A stretch of 63,824 nt of DNA from Gammaproteobacteria bacterium (GCA_021772985.1 JAJFKX010000051.1:1-63824); one strand, 5' to 3'. Shown: positions 7,601 through 16,509, counted from the first letter of the stretch. The notes: generated by a model from the letters alone, not told the origin. Program-made: numbers and translations.

Positions 7601-10585
7601 GGTCATTCCGGCCGGCGGTACATAGGTAAAGGTGCCATCGGCAGCCACATTCACGATGGCGCCGGCTGTAGCGGTATTCAGTGAAGCCATCAATGCACCC
7701 GGTCCATCGATATCGCTGTCGTTGGACAACAGGCTGCCGGACACAAATACAGATGGCGAAACACTCTGGGCTGCAGCCACCTGCAACTGGGTATTGGCGA
7801 CGGTATCAAATGCCTCACCGGTCACCACAGGTGGATCATTCACCGCGGTAACATTGATGGTAAACATCTGCGCCGCAGAGGTATCCACCCCACCATTGGC
7901 GGTACCGCCGTTATCCATCAGATTCAAAGTGATATCGGCAGAGCCGTTGGCATTATCGGCTGGCGTATAGGTCAGCGTGCCATCGGCTGCAACGACAGGC
8001 GCAACCGAGAACAGGCCCGCATTGGTGTTACCGGTGATATTGAAAGTCAGTGTCTGTCCGGCTTCATCGGCCGGGCCGGCATTGATGCCAACTGCCCAAT
8101 TAGCCGCAGTTTGCGGGCCGGCATCTTCCAGCACGGTTTGATCCGGACCGGCGGTAAACAACGGCGCATCGTTGACCGGGGTAACAGTGATGGTAAACGA
8201 CTGTGCCGGTGAAGTATCCACACCACCGTCAGCGGTACCACCGTCATCCATGGCAACCAGCGAAATGGTTGCACTGCCGTTGGCATTGAGTGCAGGTGTG
8301 TACGTCAGCGTTCCATCAGTCGCTACGGCCGGACCGGCGGCAAACAACCCCGGTGCGGTATTACCGGTGATGTTAAAGCTGACGGTCTGACCGGCTTCAT
8401 CGGTTGGGCCCGGGCTGATGCCGGTGGCCCAGCTGTTCACCGTTTGCGGGCCGGCATCTTCCAGCACCGTTTGATTAGGGCCGGCAGTAAACGATGGCGC
8501 ATCATTAACTGCTGTCACATTAATCGCAAATGTCTGGGTTGGTGAAGTATCCACGCCACCATCGGCAGTGCCGCCGTCATCCATCAACTCAAGCGTGATA
8601 TTGGCGGTGCCGGTGGCATCATCGGCCGGAGTAAACGTCAGCGTACCACCCGCTGCCACCGCCGGCTGCGCCGAGAACAAAGCCATGTTGTCGTTGGCGG
8701 TGATATTAAAGCTCAATACCTGGCCGGCTTCATCGGCTGGTCCGGCGCTGATGCCGGTGGCCCAGCCGTTAACCGTTTGTGCGCCGGCATCTTCCAGTAC
8801 CGTCTGATCGGTCCCGGCGGTGAATGACGGGGCGTCATTGACTGCCGTTACATTGATGGTAAATGTCTGCGGTGCAGAGGTGTCCACCCCGCCATCGACG
8901 GTGCCGCCGTCATCCATCAGTTCCAGCGTAATATCGGCAGAGCCGTTGGCGTCATCGGCCGGGGTATAGGTCAGCGTGCCATCAGCAGCCACAGCCGGGC
9001 CGGCTGCAAACAGCGCTGGATCGGTGTTCCCGGTGATGTTGAAGGTCAGCATCTGGCCTGCTTCATCGGCAGGGCCGGGGCTGATGCCCGTTGCCCAGCC
9101 ATTCACGGTTTGTGCACCGGCATCTTCCAGTACCGTCTGATCCGGACCGACAGTAAACGATGGGGCATCATTAACCGCGGTTACATTGATCACAAACATC
9201 TGCGTTGGAGAGGTATCCACGCCGCCATTGGCGGTGCCGCCGTCATCCATCAGTTCCAGAGTGATATTGGCGGTGCCGTTGGCATCATCGGCCGGGGTGA
9301 AGGTCAGGGTGCCATCGGCTGCTACGGCCGGCTGTATCGAGAACAGCGCCATGTTGTCATTGGCGGTAATGTTGAAGGTCAGTGCCTGACCGGCTTCATC
9401 CGCCGGGCCGGCACTGATACCGGTGGCCCAGCCGTTGACCGTCTGTGCGCCGGCGTCTTCCAGCACCGTCTGATCGGGGCCGGCGGTAAACGATGGAGCA
9501 TCATTGACGGCTGTCACAGTGATATCAAATGCGGCAGCTGCCGACGTCGCCTGGCCGTCATTAACAGTAAAGGTGAATTGATCCGCACCGTTGAAATCAG
9601 GATCCGGTGTGTAATCCACACTGGCACTGGTGGCATCAATCGGTGTTATCGGACTTAATGTGCCATTGGCCGGTGGTGTGTCTATCGCGAAAGTTAATGG
9701 ATCACCTTCCAGGTCAGTGCCCATTAAGGTAAGGGTTACTGCAGTATCTTCCAGGGTGGTATCTGCACCCGGCGTGGCCACTGGGGCAGTATTCTCAACA
9801 TCCACCACGTCCACCCGGAAAAACAGCATCTCCCCGTCAACCGCTGCAAACAGGGCGTTGATATCAATACTGTTATCGGCTGCCGAAGCATCTCCTTCAG
9901 GGTCGACAGCTATTGGTGACATGCCCGCCCAGTCTGCAATATCACCATCGGCAACAAAGTTCATTGCCAACACTACGCCGGCAAGCATGATCAAGCTCAC
10001 ACCAGCCAACAGTTTGCGACGCCTGAAGGTAATTGCGCCAACCATCAACAGCGCAATTCCCAACAACGCAAACCCTATCGCCGATAGTGTGGGAACCTCA
10101 ATCGGGAAGCCCAGGAAAATGCCGGTGCTGCCTGCCTGGCCATCTACGGTTTCCAGAATATCTTCACTTGCGTTGGTCGCATTAGTGGCAACTGCATACA
10201 CCTGTGCACGCCCGCCATTGCCGCCAATCTGCTGCAATGCTGCAGCCAGTTCAATCACATCACCACCATTGGTGCCGGTATTCAGGCCAACCGGGTAGCC
10301 ACCATCAAGAGTCCCGATTGGGTTAAACACGCCTGCAGTACAGATGGCCAGATCAACACTATCGACCATCAAGGTGACCCGATCGACGCTGGCAATCAGA
10401 CGCCGCTCCACACCCGAAATATTTTGACCCAGTTGCGACAGGCTGACATTACAGCCAGTCGCTGTATTCAGGTCGGTATCGAAATACAACTCATAACTGA
10501 GCTGCGCATGGGCTGTACTGACCAGAAACAAACTGGATATCAACAATAAAACCCGATAAAAAATCATGGATGGTATTTGTGGCAT
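4682..10585 (-). CDS. Giant surface/secreted protein: internal IPTL-type segment, cadherin-like repeats, beta-helix
   Basis: 1967 residues. Order: signal peptide (about 7-27); a small N-terminal domain; an IPTL-CTERM-like signal at 164-191 (VPTLSAIGF, hydrophobic stretch, FRRRK); a second hydrophobic stretch (193-210). A cadherin/VCBS-like domain with EDTAVTLTLMGTDLEGD comes next. Five tandem 110-111-residue repeats (about 357-910), each starting NDAPSFTAGPDQTVLEDAG, are followed by a further Ig-like domain (NDPPVVTGEAFDT). The long C-terminal half is rich in Asn, Thr and Gly and looks like a right-handed parallel beta-helix (WYVDN start, right-hand repeats such as TITDSAVAGINLTNNAG). It is probably an adhesin or surface polymer. 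The sorting motif normally sits at the C-terminus, so its internal place is odd. A terminator follows at 4634-4662. Confidence 0.88.
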   Translation of the reverse strand: MPQIPSMIFYRVLLLISSLFLVSTAHAQLSYELYFDTDLNTATGCNVSLSQLGQNISGVERRLIASVDRVTLMVDSVDLAICTAGVFNPIGTLDGGYPVGLNTGTNGGDVIELAAALQQIGGNGGRAQVYAVATNATNASEDILETVDGQAGSTGIFLGFPIEVPTLSAIGFALLGIALLMVGAITFRRRKLLAGVSLIMLAGVVLAMNFVADGDIADWAGMSPIAVDPEGDASAADNSIDINALFAAVDGEMLFFRVDVVDVENTAPVATPGADTTLEDTAVTLTLMGTDLEGDPLTFAIDTPPANGTLSPITPIDATSASVDYTPDPDFNGADQFTFTVNDGQATSAAAAFDITVTAVNDAPSFTAGPDQTVLEDAGAQTVNGWATGISAGPADEAGQALTFNITANDNMALFSIQPAVAADGTLTFTPADDANGTANITLELMDDGGTANGGVDTSPTQMFVINVTAVNDAPSFTVGPDQTVLEDAGAQTVNGWATGISPGPADEAGQMLTFNITGNTDPALFAAGPAVAADGTLTYTPADDANGSADITLELMDDGGTVDGGVDTSAPQTFTINVTAVNDAPSFTAGTDQTVLEDAGAQTVNGWATGISAGPADEAGQVLSFNITANDNMALFSAQPAVAAGGTLTFTPADDATGTANITLELMDDGGTADGGVDTSPTQTFAINVTAVNDAPSFTAGPNQTVLEDAGPQTVNSWATGISPGPTDEAGQTVSFNITGNTAPGLFAAGPAVATDGTLTYTPALNANGSATISLVAMDDGGTADGGVDTSPAQSFTITVTPVNDAPLFTAGPDQTVLEDAGPQTAANWAVGINAGPADEAGQTLTFNITGNTNAGLFSVAPVVAADGTLTYTPADNANGSADITLNLMDNGGTANGGVDTSAAQMFTINVTAVNDPPVVTGEAFDTVANTQLQVAAAQSVSPSVFVSGSLLSNDSDIDGPGALMASLNTATAGAIVNVAADGTFTYVPPAGMTGTDSFTYDVTDGVATVTGMVDITFVRRIWYVDNTAAAGGLGRSSDPFDTLDEAAFAVAFSGADNETICIAFGDGTSTGQDTGFLVSNNGLQLLGEHAGCSLNIAINGNPAPTVVRAPVPSNRPLIDSAPSANAIALDGLSGSLSNVVIRGLNISADLNAVSAMTTGGRTIEATVDDNIMDASEHGINIVQGLSLGAIEASTYVLSNNSITAGINGISAVHTENSSAGTLNLAIDGNTIVNATTGAGIFLDGPTNDSGALVVTSFNGNTVTDAAVRGIDIDRVTFDAGGGTDAPGGNTSIGTIGNRVEGDGMRMNQVLGGVAFGTLDIFNNNGTGWFVRDAGSKGAGTFALSTTGGTADTTNGTALNIDPVMVDLTFASVTSTNANGQGSSNAAGGGIFMNVTDAQGGASANALTVGTFNVSASNGNALTILNSVGVFTFGTTIIDNLTVPSSGGAVNMAATNGDNSTLNFTNGLDIDMFDGGDPVGLPPGSRAIQVEAFGSGRVTLSIAQTANDESILIADSAGGFIEMTAEFTTGSGRVDVGPAGIHFDSLQATGTASDEELTDDGAIRMIEVDGAGNTFNVDMLDIVDGSNTSTGITIDNSPVTYTFGSYNHQNGELNQTTPVVLTGDNGPVTFSNVNLGDNPGNPGAFIGQPFRISNNNNPVMILGGEIVAGSTTVGIQLLNQDSSGSLTVTNTNITTTLANGGGDVLQVNGGGGTVTVNGGTFATSTNSDGVDIQDTSATINIGADIVHTGVEAGGIVPTLIEIDNTTGNITFTGSMTNSNDGSLILIGLNGGIGPPGTGPTSGTVAFNGTPLTSSVNTDGISINGVGAGAVVEFSAGTTVTITDSAVAGINLTNNAGNVNFNGTTDIDTPALDGITLLNNTGTMTFNGGTINDAGADAVNCNSSVLDSNNVVFIANNGDTVETTACTLSGTGNATGNPPASEPLMCNDGGGNTGQISFNGGSEFCPP
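7855..9515 (-). repeat. Five tandem 330-333-bp coding repeats (cadherin-like domains)
   Basis: Equivalent points (GTAAACGATGG-GCATCATTGAC or close variants, minus-strand NDAPSF) recur at about 9481, 9150, 8819, 8486 and 8152, that is every 331-334 bp. Units stay in frame. Within-array similarity is high at the DNA level, which suggests recent duplication or homogenisation by recombination. Confidence 0.85.
10013..10096 (-). other. Internal IPTL/PEP-CTERM-like sorting motif
   Basis: Residues 164-191 of the giant protein read VPTLSAIG, then a 15-residue hydrophobic stretch and an FRRRK cluster. This tripartite layout is the C-terminal IPTL-CTERM (exosortase-type) signal. Here about 1775 residues follow it, beginning with a second hydrophobic segment. 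Either an ancestral short IPTL protein was fused to a downstream gene, or the segment now acts as a plain membrane hairpin. Confidence 0.65.
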
Positions 10586-10797
10586 GATGGTTTACTCTTT
10601 TTGATGCGATGTAATCATTTCTGATTTCACGCAGTAACTATTAAGATCAATATAGTCTGTTATTTCTATATCGAAGTCATGAGTATTTGATGAGAATAAG
10701 TATAACAATTTTGCATGTTTGATCGTCACACTAAGTTATTGTTTTCATATCTATTTACAGTTGATTTGATTTTGGCTTATTCAATTATGAGGAAGTT

Positions 10798-10863
10798 ATG
10801 AGGGCCTCAATAGGCAATTCGCTTGATATTCGCTGTTTGAATAGCCGCCACACGCTGCATTAA
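10798..10863 (+). CDS. Short leader ORF coupled to the ammonia-lyase gene
   Basis: A 21-codon ORF (MRASIGNSLDIRCLNSRHTL, one more residue, stop) starts 6 bases after the end of a GAGGA ribosome site (GAGGAAGTTATG). Its TAA ends just three bases before the ATG of the diaminopropionate ammonia-lyase. That gene has no visible ribosome site of its own (GCATTAACCCATG). The arrangement suggests translational coupling through the leader. No run of a single regulatory amino acid is present, so classic attenuation is not supported. It could be only an incidental ORF. Confidence 0.45.
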   Translation: MRASIGNSLDIRCLNSRHTLH

Positions 10864-10866
10864 CCC

Positions 10867-12063
10867 ATGAACAAACACCAACTAAAACCTTATCAAACCG
10901 CACAAATACATTACTTTCACCACACTGCCGCAACCCATGGCAGATACCCTGAATCTTCGCGCAAGATAATTAACCTGTCGCAGGCAAATAAAACCAAACA
11001 AAGAATTCAAAGCTGGCCGGGTTACCAGTCAACTCCAATGCATAGTCTGGATACATTCGCAGCGGCGGCTGAACTGGGAAAAATCTGGTACAAAGATGAA
11101 AGTGGGCGTTTCAACCTGGGCAGCTTTAAAGCTTTGGGTGGGGCTTATGCAATTGAGCAATTATTAATGCGTGAGCTCAGCAAACGCCATAACAAAAATA
11201 TTTCCTATACAGAGCTTCGACATGGTGAACACCAGCAGTTTTGTTCTGCGTTAACCGTGACCACAGCCACCGATGGCAACCACGGCCGCTCGGTTGCCTG
11301 GGGTGCTCAGCGATATGGCTGTCGCTGCATCATTTATATCCATGCGGGTGTCAGTGTGGGACGCGAGCAGATGCTGAAAAAATATGCTGCTGAAGTGGTC
11401 CGTGTCGCCGGCAATTATGATGATTCGGTTCATGCGGCAGCACAGGCAGCAATGGATCATGGTTGGTTTGTGGTGTCCGATACTTCTTATCCCGGTTATA
11501 CCGATGTTCCCCGTGATGTGATGTCCGGTTATACAGTTATGTGCGCAGAGATTATTGATCAACTTGGGCAAACACCGGCTCCGACTCATGTATTTATTCA
11601 AGGTGGTGTTGGTGGTTTGGCGGCAGCGGTCATTGGTTATTTCTGGGCTTACTACCAGCAGGCCCGCCCACGCTTTATCATCGTTGAGCCGACGCTGGCC
11701 GACTGTTTGTATCAAACTGCCAAAGCTGGCAGACCTATTACCGTTGAAGGTGACCTGAATACCATGATGGCCGGATTGGCCTGCGGTGAAATTTCGTTGC
11801 TTGCCTGGGAAATACTGCAGCAGGGTGCTGATGACTTTGTCACTATCGATGACGCGACTATCCCGCATTGCATGCGATTGTTGCATGCTCACGATATTGA
11901 GGCTGGTGAATCAGCGGTCCCGGGTCTGGCCAGTGCGTTAATTTCAGCTCTGCAGCCCGCTACACGCGAAGCACTCGGTTTATCATCTGACAGTGTCGTG
12001 TTGGTATTTGGTACCGAAGGAGCTACTGATCCAAAAATTTATCAGCAGATAATTGCCGATTGA
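10867..12063 (+). CDS. dpaL: Diaminopropionate ammonia-lyase
   Basis: 398 residues, the usual length. Fold-type II PLP enzyme that converts 2,3-diaminopropionate to pyruvate and two ammonia. Seen: PLP lysine in RFNLGSFKALGG, substrate Asp loop TTATDGNHGRSVAWGA, SDTSYPGYTDVPRDVMSGYTVM with the second catalytic Asp, glycine loop FIQGGVGGLAAAV, and the C-terminal GTEGATDP that binds the pyridine ring. These are the specific DAPAL (YgeX) signatures rather than threonine dehydratase. It is divergent from the giant surface protein and convergent with the TolB-TPR gene, with stops 2 bases apart. Translation is probably coupled to the leader ORF. Confidence 0.93.
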   Translation: MNKHQLKPYQTAQIHYFHHTAATHGRYPESSRKIINLSQANKTKQRIQSWPGYQSTPMHSLDTFAAAAELGKIWYKDESGRFNLGSFKALGGAYAIEQLLMRELSKRHNKNISYTELRHGEHQQFCSALTVTTATDGNHGRSVAWGAQRYGCRCIIYIHAGVSVGREQMLKKYAAEVVRVAGNYDDSVHAAAQAAMDHGWFVVSDTSYPGYTDVPRDVMSGYTVMCAEIIDQLGQTPAPTHVFIQGGVGGLAAAVIGYFWAYYQQARPRFIIVEPTLADCLYQTAKAGRPITVEGDLNTMMAGLACGEISLLAWEILQQGADDFVTIDDATIPHCMRLLHAHDIEAGESAVPGLASALISALQPATREALGLSSDSVVLVFGTEGATDPKIYQQIIAD

Positions 12064-12065
12064 TA

Positions 12066-14237
12066 TTATCGCATCAGGGCAGTAAAACGCTGGTTTTCAC
12101 GCAAACTGCTCAAGCGTGGATCGCTTCGCATCATCCAAAACTGGTTCCAGCCCTTTTCAATGGCTTGTTCCAGGCTGTCCAGAGCTATTTCAACTTGTCC
12201 ATTGACTGCCTGCAAAGTTGCCGTCGAATATGCCAGTGCAGGTGTATCCCAGTTGTTTTCTTTGATTGCATTCAATAACAACTCACTTATTTCCAGCAGT
12301 TGCCCGGCGTTTTCGGTATCACCAGCCTGGACACAAAGCCAGGCTGCCTGACTCAATAAATCGATAGCCTCGGGTGTACCATCCAATTTTGCCAGTTGCG
12401 GTAAGGACAAATGCACCAGCTCTGATGCCTGCTGAGTATCTCCGCTGACCCAGGCCAGTGATGCTGCATAAATTCTTAGCCTGGTTGTATCGAACGCCTC
12501 ACCACGATCAATGGGGTTTAGCAGCTGATAATTGTCACTGAAATATTGATAAATCTCTGGTGTATCCCCGACAAAATAAACCATCGACGCATAGTCTCCT
12601 GCAATGCCGATATTATTGGGCGCCTTAGCGTAGGCCGCTGTCATCAATTCGACCGCCTGTGCCGGTTGATCCATCAGCATGGAAAGGTATGCCTCGGTCA
12701 TGTTGATTCGAGGGTTGTCCGGCTCAATCAACTTGCCCATTCGAACCTGTTCTACGGCCTGCTCAATACGCCCATATTGAATCGACCAAAGGGTGTATGC
12801 GTTGAGCAGTATCATTGAATCCGGGGATTGCTCCAGTGCTGAATTAAGTAATTGAAAACCTTGCTCAAGCTCACCTCTGGCCAGGTGATTATTGGCAATG
12901 ATCATGCGAATAAAAGGATCATCCGGCACCAGTCTCTGGGCTTCTTCCAGGATATTTTGTTGTTCACTGATACGGCCCTGTCGGCCAAGTAAATTGCCAA
13001 ACCAGGCATATACCCAGGGATAATCCGGATTAAGCTTAATGGCTTTCAGGTAGGCAGATTCTGCTGAATCATTCAGTCCAGACCGTGCCCGGATCAATCC
13101 CAATGAAGCCCAGGCCTGACCCAGCTTGCCATCCAAACCCAGCGCCAATTCCAATGACTGTTGTGCCTGACCTGCAGCATCCGAAATTGACCGATTACCG
13201 TAAACCGATTCGAGCATATAGGCATCTGACAAACCTGCATAGGCCGGCGCATAATCGGCATGCAATTCGATAACTGCCTGGTATAACTTAATGGCTGCAG
13301 CAAGGGTTTCAGGAGTGCGTTGCGCCAACAATGCATTGGCATCATTAAAGTTTTGGAACGATTCATAATCAGCCAGCGTATAACGGCTGGCCTGCTCAGC
13401 CTGCATACCGCTTAAAACACCATTGAGTGTGCTGGCAATCAGGGCTGCAATTTCATCCTGGGTTTCCAGGCTGTTGCTCACTTCACGGTCATAAGTTTCC
13501 GACCAGGCATGAAACCCTGTGTTGGCGTCAATCAGCTGAACCGTAATTCGCAATAAATTCCCCGAGCCACGGACGCTGCCCTCCAGCACCCAGTAAACCC
13601 CCAGTTTCTGGCCAATGGTTTTGATGTCATCGGTGGTTTCGCGGAAAGCGAAACTGGAGGTGCGTGCGGCGACCTCAAATGCCGGGTTCTTAGCCAGCAA
13701 ATTGAGAATTTCTTCGGCCAGCCCATCACCCATTTGCTGGGTCACACCGGTGGAGTCAAAATCAGCTAATGGCAGTATCGCAATGGATTGGCTGGATACC
13801 GTTGTTGCCGGTTGTACATCACCATTTGCCTGGGTTAATGCGGCTGCCTGTTCGGTTTCGCTGATCTGGGTCCCAATAAAATCACCATATGCATGATAAA
13901 AAAACAGGCTCAAAACCAATACCGGCAGCAGCATAATGGACAGTATCAAGCTGGTTTGCCAACGCTTTAACCCGGAGCTGGCTTCTGCCCGCTTAATGCC
14001 GTCAGCGGTCCAATCAAACGCCCAGGACAAAATCGCCACTATCGGAAAGCCGAGAATGATTGCAATCACCACCACCGTCGCCATCCAATCGGGAAGATGC
14101 AATGGCTCAAAACTGAAATCAACGATTTGCAAAATCACCCAGGCAAACAGCGCATAGCCGATTAACGTGCGAATCACCTTGCGGCGTTTGAGCTCGTTAA
14201 ACGACTCTTTCAGATTGGCGGTTTGCTGTGACTGCAT
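12066..14237 (-). CDS. Membrane-anchored TolB-like/TPR protein
   Basis: 723 residues. The N-terminus LKRRKVIRTLIGYALFAWV begins a membrane region with three hydrophobic segments (about 24-40, 52-72, 93-115). A TolB/FlgO-like alpha-beta domain (about 150-280: SIAILPLADFDSTG, MGDGLAEEILNLLAKN, LGVYWVLEGSVRGSGNLLRI) follows, then roughly ten TPR units to the end. In this family the N-terminal cytosolic part is sometimes an adenylate-cyclase or DNA-binding domain; here it is only the short KRRKV leader. Partners are unknown. It ends two bases from the ammonia-lyase stop, so the two are convergent. Confidence 0.85.
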   Translation of the reverse strand: MQSQQTANLKESFNELKRRKVIRTLIGYALFAWVILQIVDFSFEPLHLPDWMATVVVIAIILGFPIVAILSWAFDWTADGIKRAEASSGLKRWQTSLILSIMLLPVLVLSLFFYHAYGDFIGTQISETEQAAALTQANGDVQPATTVSSQSIAILPLADFDSTGVTQQMGDGLAEEILNLLAKNPAFEVAARTSSFAFRETTDDIKTIGQKLGVYWVLEGSVRGSGNLLRITVQLIDANTGFHAWSETYDREVSNSLETQDEIAALIASTLNGVLSGMQAEQASRYTLADYESFQNFNDANALLAQRTPETLAAAIKLYQAVIELHADYAPAYAGLSDAYMLESVYGNRSISDAAGQAQQSLELALGLDGKLGQAWASLGLIRARSGLNDSAESAYLKAIKLNPDYPWVYAWFGNLLGRQGRISEQQNILEEAQRLVPDDPFIRMIIANNHLARGELEQGFQLLNSALEQSPDSMILLNAYTLWSIQYGRIEQAVEQVRMGKLIEPDNPRINMTEAYLSMLMDQPAQAVELMTAAYAKAPNNIGIAGDYASMVYFVGDTPEIYQYFSDNYQLLNPIDRGEAFDTTRLRIYAASLAWVSGDTQQASELVHLSLPQLAKLDGTPEAIDLLSQAAWLCVQAGDTENAGQLLEISELLLNAIKENNWDTPALAYSTATLQAVNGQVEIALDSLEQAIEKGWNQFWMMRSDPRLSSLRENQRFTALMR

Positions 14238-14362
14238 GGCGTTAAATATAGCCGGTACTTATAACTTCCACTGCTTTTGTGGTTGCCGACTGTTGGTGTT
14301 CCTATGTGGTTCTGCTACAACTTTGATGCATTTTACTCTGGAATGGTTGCTGCCACGTAACC

Positions 14363-15496
14363 TCAACTACGCGAATCCAACGCATAGACATAACCATCAT
14401 GTGCGCCTACGTAAATCACACCATCAACAATCGTTGGAGAACTCCAGACCTTATCACCGATGTGGTATTGCCATACTACGGCACCGGTCTCACGATCGAG
14501 CGCATACAAATGGCCGTCGCTGGAACCAACATAGATACCAGCTCCAAGCAGGGCTGGTGAACCAAGTACCCGGCCTTTTAGATCTTTCTTCCAGATGAGT
14601 TCTCCATCATCAGCATTCAATGCATATAAATGACCATCATCTGAACCAACGTAAAGCATGGCATCTACGATGGCTGGAGAAGAAAATACAGCACCACCAG
14701 TCGCATACTGCCAACGGATTGAACCGTCTTGCATATTCACCGCATAGATACTGCCATCCTGTGAACCGACAAAGGCCACATCATTAACCCCAGCCGGCGA
14801 TGAAAAAATGATGTCTTCGCTGGCCACAACCCAGCGTGCTTTCCCGGTATTAATATCAATGCCATGTAATTGCTTGTCGATCGAACCGATCATCACCAGG
14901 CCATTGGCTACTAACGGTGAAGACAATATCCCGCCACCGGTTGCATAGCGCCAGACAACCTCACCGGTTTCAGCATCTGCGGCATAAACCCCGTGATCAA
15001 ATGCGCCAAAATATACCCTTCCATTAAGCAACGCCGGCGACGATTGTTCACCCCCTTCGCCCAGGTCAATATGCCAAAGCTTTTCTCCGGTTTCCGCGTT
15101 TAATGCGTAAAACCGGTCATCATCAGCACCAAAATATACCGTGCCACCCACAATTGAAGGCGAAGCCCGAACCAACCCATCAACTTTAAAACGCCATAAC
15201 TGTTCACCGGAACTGGCGTTTAATGCATATAAATGATCAGCAAAGGTGCCGATATAAAGTTTGCCGTTAATAATTGTGGGTGAAGATTCAACCGTGCCGC
15301 CGGTATCAAAACGCCATAATAGTTTTGGTGGAGGCAACAAGTTTGTATTGCCCAGGGTTCCGGTATGTTCGCTATTCCCACGAAACATTGGCCATTGATC
15401 TGTTACTGACATATTGTCCTCGTCTGCCGAAACCACACCGATCATTAGCAGCCACAACGCTATGCATGTGAACCTGCTGATTACTCTATTGCGCAT
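14363..15496 (-). CDS. Secreted PQQ-type beta-propeller protein
   Basis: About 377 residues with a signal peptide (ALWLLMIGVVSADED). WPMFRGNSEHTG follows, then repeated blades of the form LYVGSxDGHLYALNAxTGExxWxY, about seven copies, the PQQ_2/BamB-like fold. There are no dehydrogenase active-site Cys pairs or cytochrome CxxCH motif, so it is a stand-alone propeller, probably structural or binding. The ATG at 15496 is preferred over a GTG one codon upstream. No terminator with a clear T tract is seen beyond its stop. Confidence 0.85.
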   Translation of the reverse strand: MRNRVISRFTCIALWLLMIGVVSADEDNMSVTDQWPMFRGNSEHTGTLGNTNLLPPPKLLWRFDTGGTVESSPTIINGKLYIGTFADHLYALNASSGEQLWRFKVDGLVRASPSIVGGTVYFGADDDRFYALNAETGEKLWHIDLGEGGEQSSPALLNGRVYFGAFDHGVYAADAETGEVVWRYATGGGILSSPLVANGLVMIGSIDKQLHGIDINTGKARWVVASEDIIFSSPAGVNDVAFVGSQDGSIYAVNMQDGSIRWQYATGGAVFSSPAIVDAMLYVGSDDGHLYALNADDGELIWKKDLKGRVLGSPALLGAGIYVGSSDGHLYALDRETGAVVWQYHIGDKVWSSPTIVDGVIYVGAHDGYVYALDSRS

Positions 15497-15598
15497 CACT
15501 TATTCCTGACTGCCGTTAAATGATCTGTCATTGAACCAATTACTATAGCTTAACCCGCTGAATTTGGACCCAAGGGACAAGGTGTCATTGATAAGGAT

Positions 15599-15629
15599 TA
15601 AAAAACGGCGAGTCTGGATATGACTCGCC
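15599..15629 (-). terminator. Rho-independent terminator of the SDR gene
   Basis: Arms GGCGAGTC (15607-15614) and GACTCGCC (15622-15629) form a perfect 8-bp stem; on the minus strand it is followed by T5 and TAATC. It lies 26 bp beyond the stop of the short-chain dehydrogenase gene that ends at 15655. Confidence 0.8.
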
Positions 15630-15654
15630 ATTATGCAGTTTTGATGTATTTTGA

Positions 15655-16401
15655 TCAGCTTTCGCTCATTTGTGCGTCAACCACGTTTTCTGCAAAGCCC
15701 TGATATGCCTGCCAGATCTGTTTGGCCATGCTGTCAGGGAACACATGAAAATCACCATTAGCCAATGCTTGAATAATACCCTCGGCTACCACTGTGGGTG
15801 AATCACTCATATCTGCCGGGAAGCCAGCTGCGGCACCCATATCTGTGGCAATCGGGCCCGGGTGAACACTGATCACTTGAGTACCCTGGTCCTTGAGCTG
15901 ATCACGGATTGTCTGAGTCAGTGAATAGCTGGCCGCTTTGGAGGCAGAGTAGGTTGAGAACTCGGCAAAGCCCTTGACAGAAACCACTGAGTTCAATTGC
16001 ACCAATGCACCACCACCATTGTTTTTCAATACTGGCGCAAACGCCCGTGCAACATGCAGCCAACCGAATAAATTAACCTCCAGTTCCTGCTGAAGTGCCT
16101 GGATAGCATTGTCGGCAAATGGCGTAGCGTTATGTAAAATCCCACCATTGTTGACCACGATGTCTACATCTGTTGCGATAGCGGCGGCGGCAGAAATGCT
16201 TTCCGGATCACTCAAATCTAGTGCCAGTGCCTCAACTTTTCCAGGATATTTTTCCTGTAAAGGCGTTACCGATGTAACATCTCTGACCGCTGCATAAACC
16301 CTGGCGGCACCAGCTTCGATAAAGCTTTCCAGAATCTGTTTGCCGATCCCGCGGTTGGCGCCGGTAATCAACGCTGTTTTTCCTGTTACTGAATTTGTCA
16401 T
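15655..16401 (-). CDS. SDR-family oxidoreductase
   Basis: 248 residues, classical short-chain dehydrogenase. Seen: TGANRGIG nucleotide loop at residues 14-21, DLSDPES acidic patch, NNGG at about 85, catalytic Ser in QLNSVVS, YSASK catalytic Tyr-Lys, and the PG motif HPGPIATDM. The acidic residue after beta-2 is replaced by an Arg context (AAVRD), more consistent with NADPH than NADH. It is monocistronic with its own terminator. Substrate is unknown. Confidence 0.9.
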   Translation of the reverse strand: MTNSVTGKTALITGANRGIGKQILESFIEAGAARVYAAVRDVTSVTPLQEKYPGKVEALALDLSDPESISAAAAIATDVDIVVNNGGILHNATPFADNAIQALQQELEVNLFGWLHVARAFAPVLKNNGGGALVQLNSVVSVKGFAEFSTYSASKAASYSLTQTIRDQLKDQGTQVISVHPGPIATDMGAAAGFPADMSDSPTVVAEGIIQALANGDFHVFPDSMAKQIWQAYQGFAENVVDAQMSES

Positions 16402-16509
16402 TGTGTTTTCACCTGTCCGTTAACACGGATGTTGTTTGGTTAATCACAGGTTGGGAGCGCTGTGTAATAAACCCAAACACATCCAGCGTAATACCGATAT
16501 GGCATTACG

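Noticed and set aside
9630-10298. Plus-strand open frame of 222 codons opposite the surface protein start
   Set aside because: Ser- and Thr-rich low-complexity translation opposite a clear signal peptide and IPTL-type segment; no ribosome site or domain.
11251-11892. Minus-strand open frame of 213 codons in the ammonia-lyase gene
   Set aside because: Antisense of a fully recognised enzyme with intact catalytic motifs; no family features of its own.
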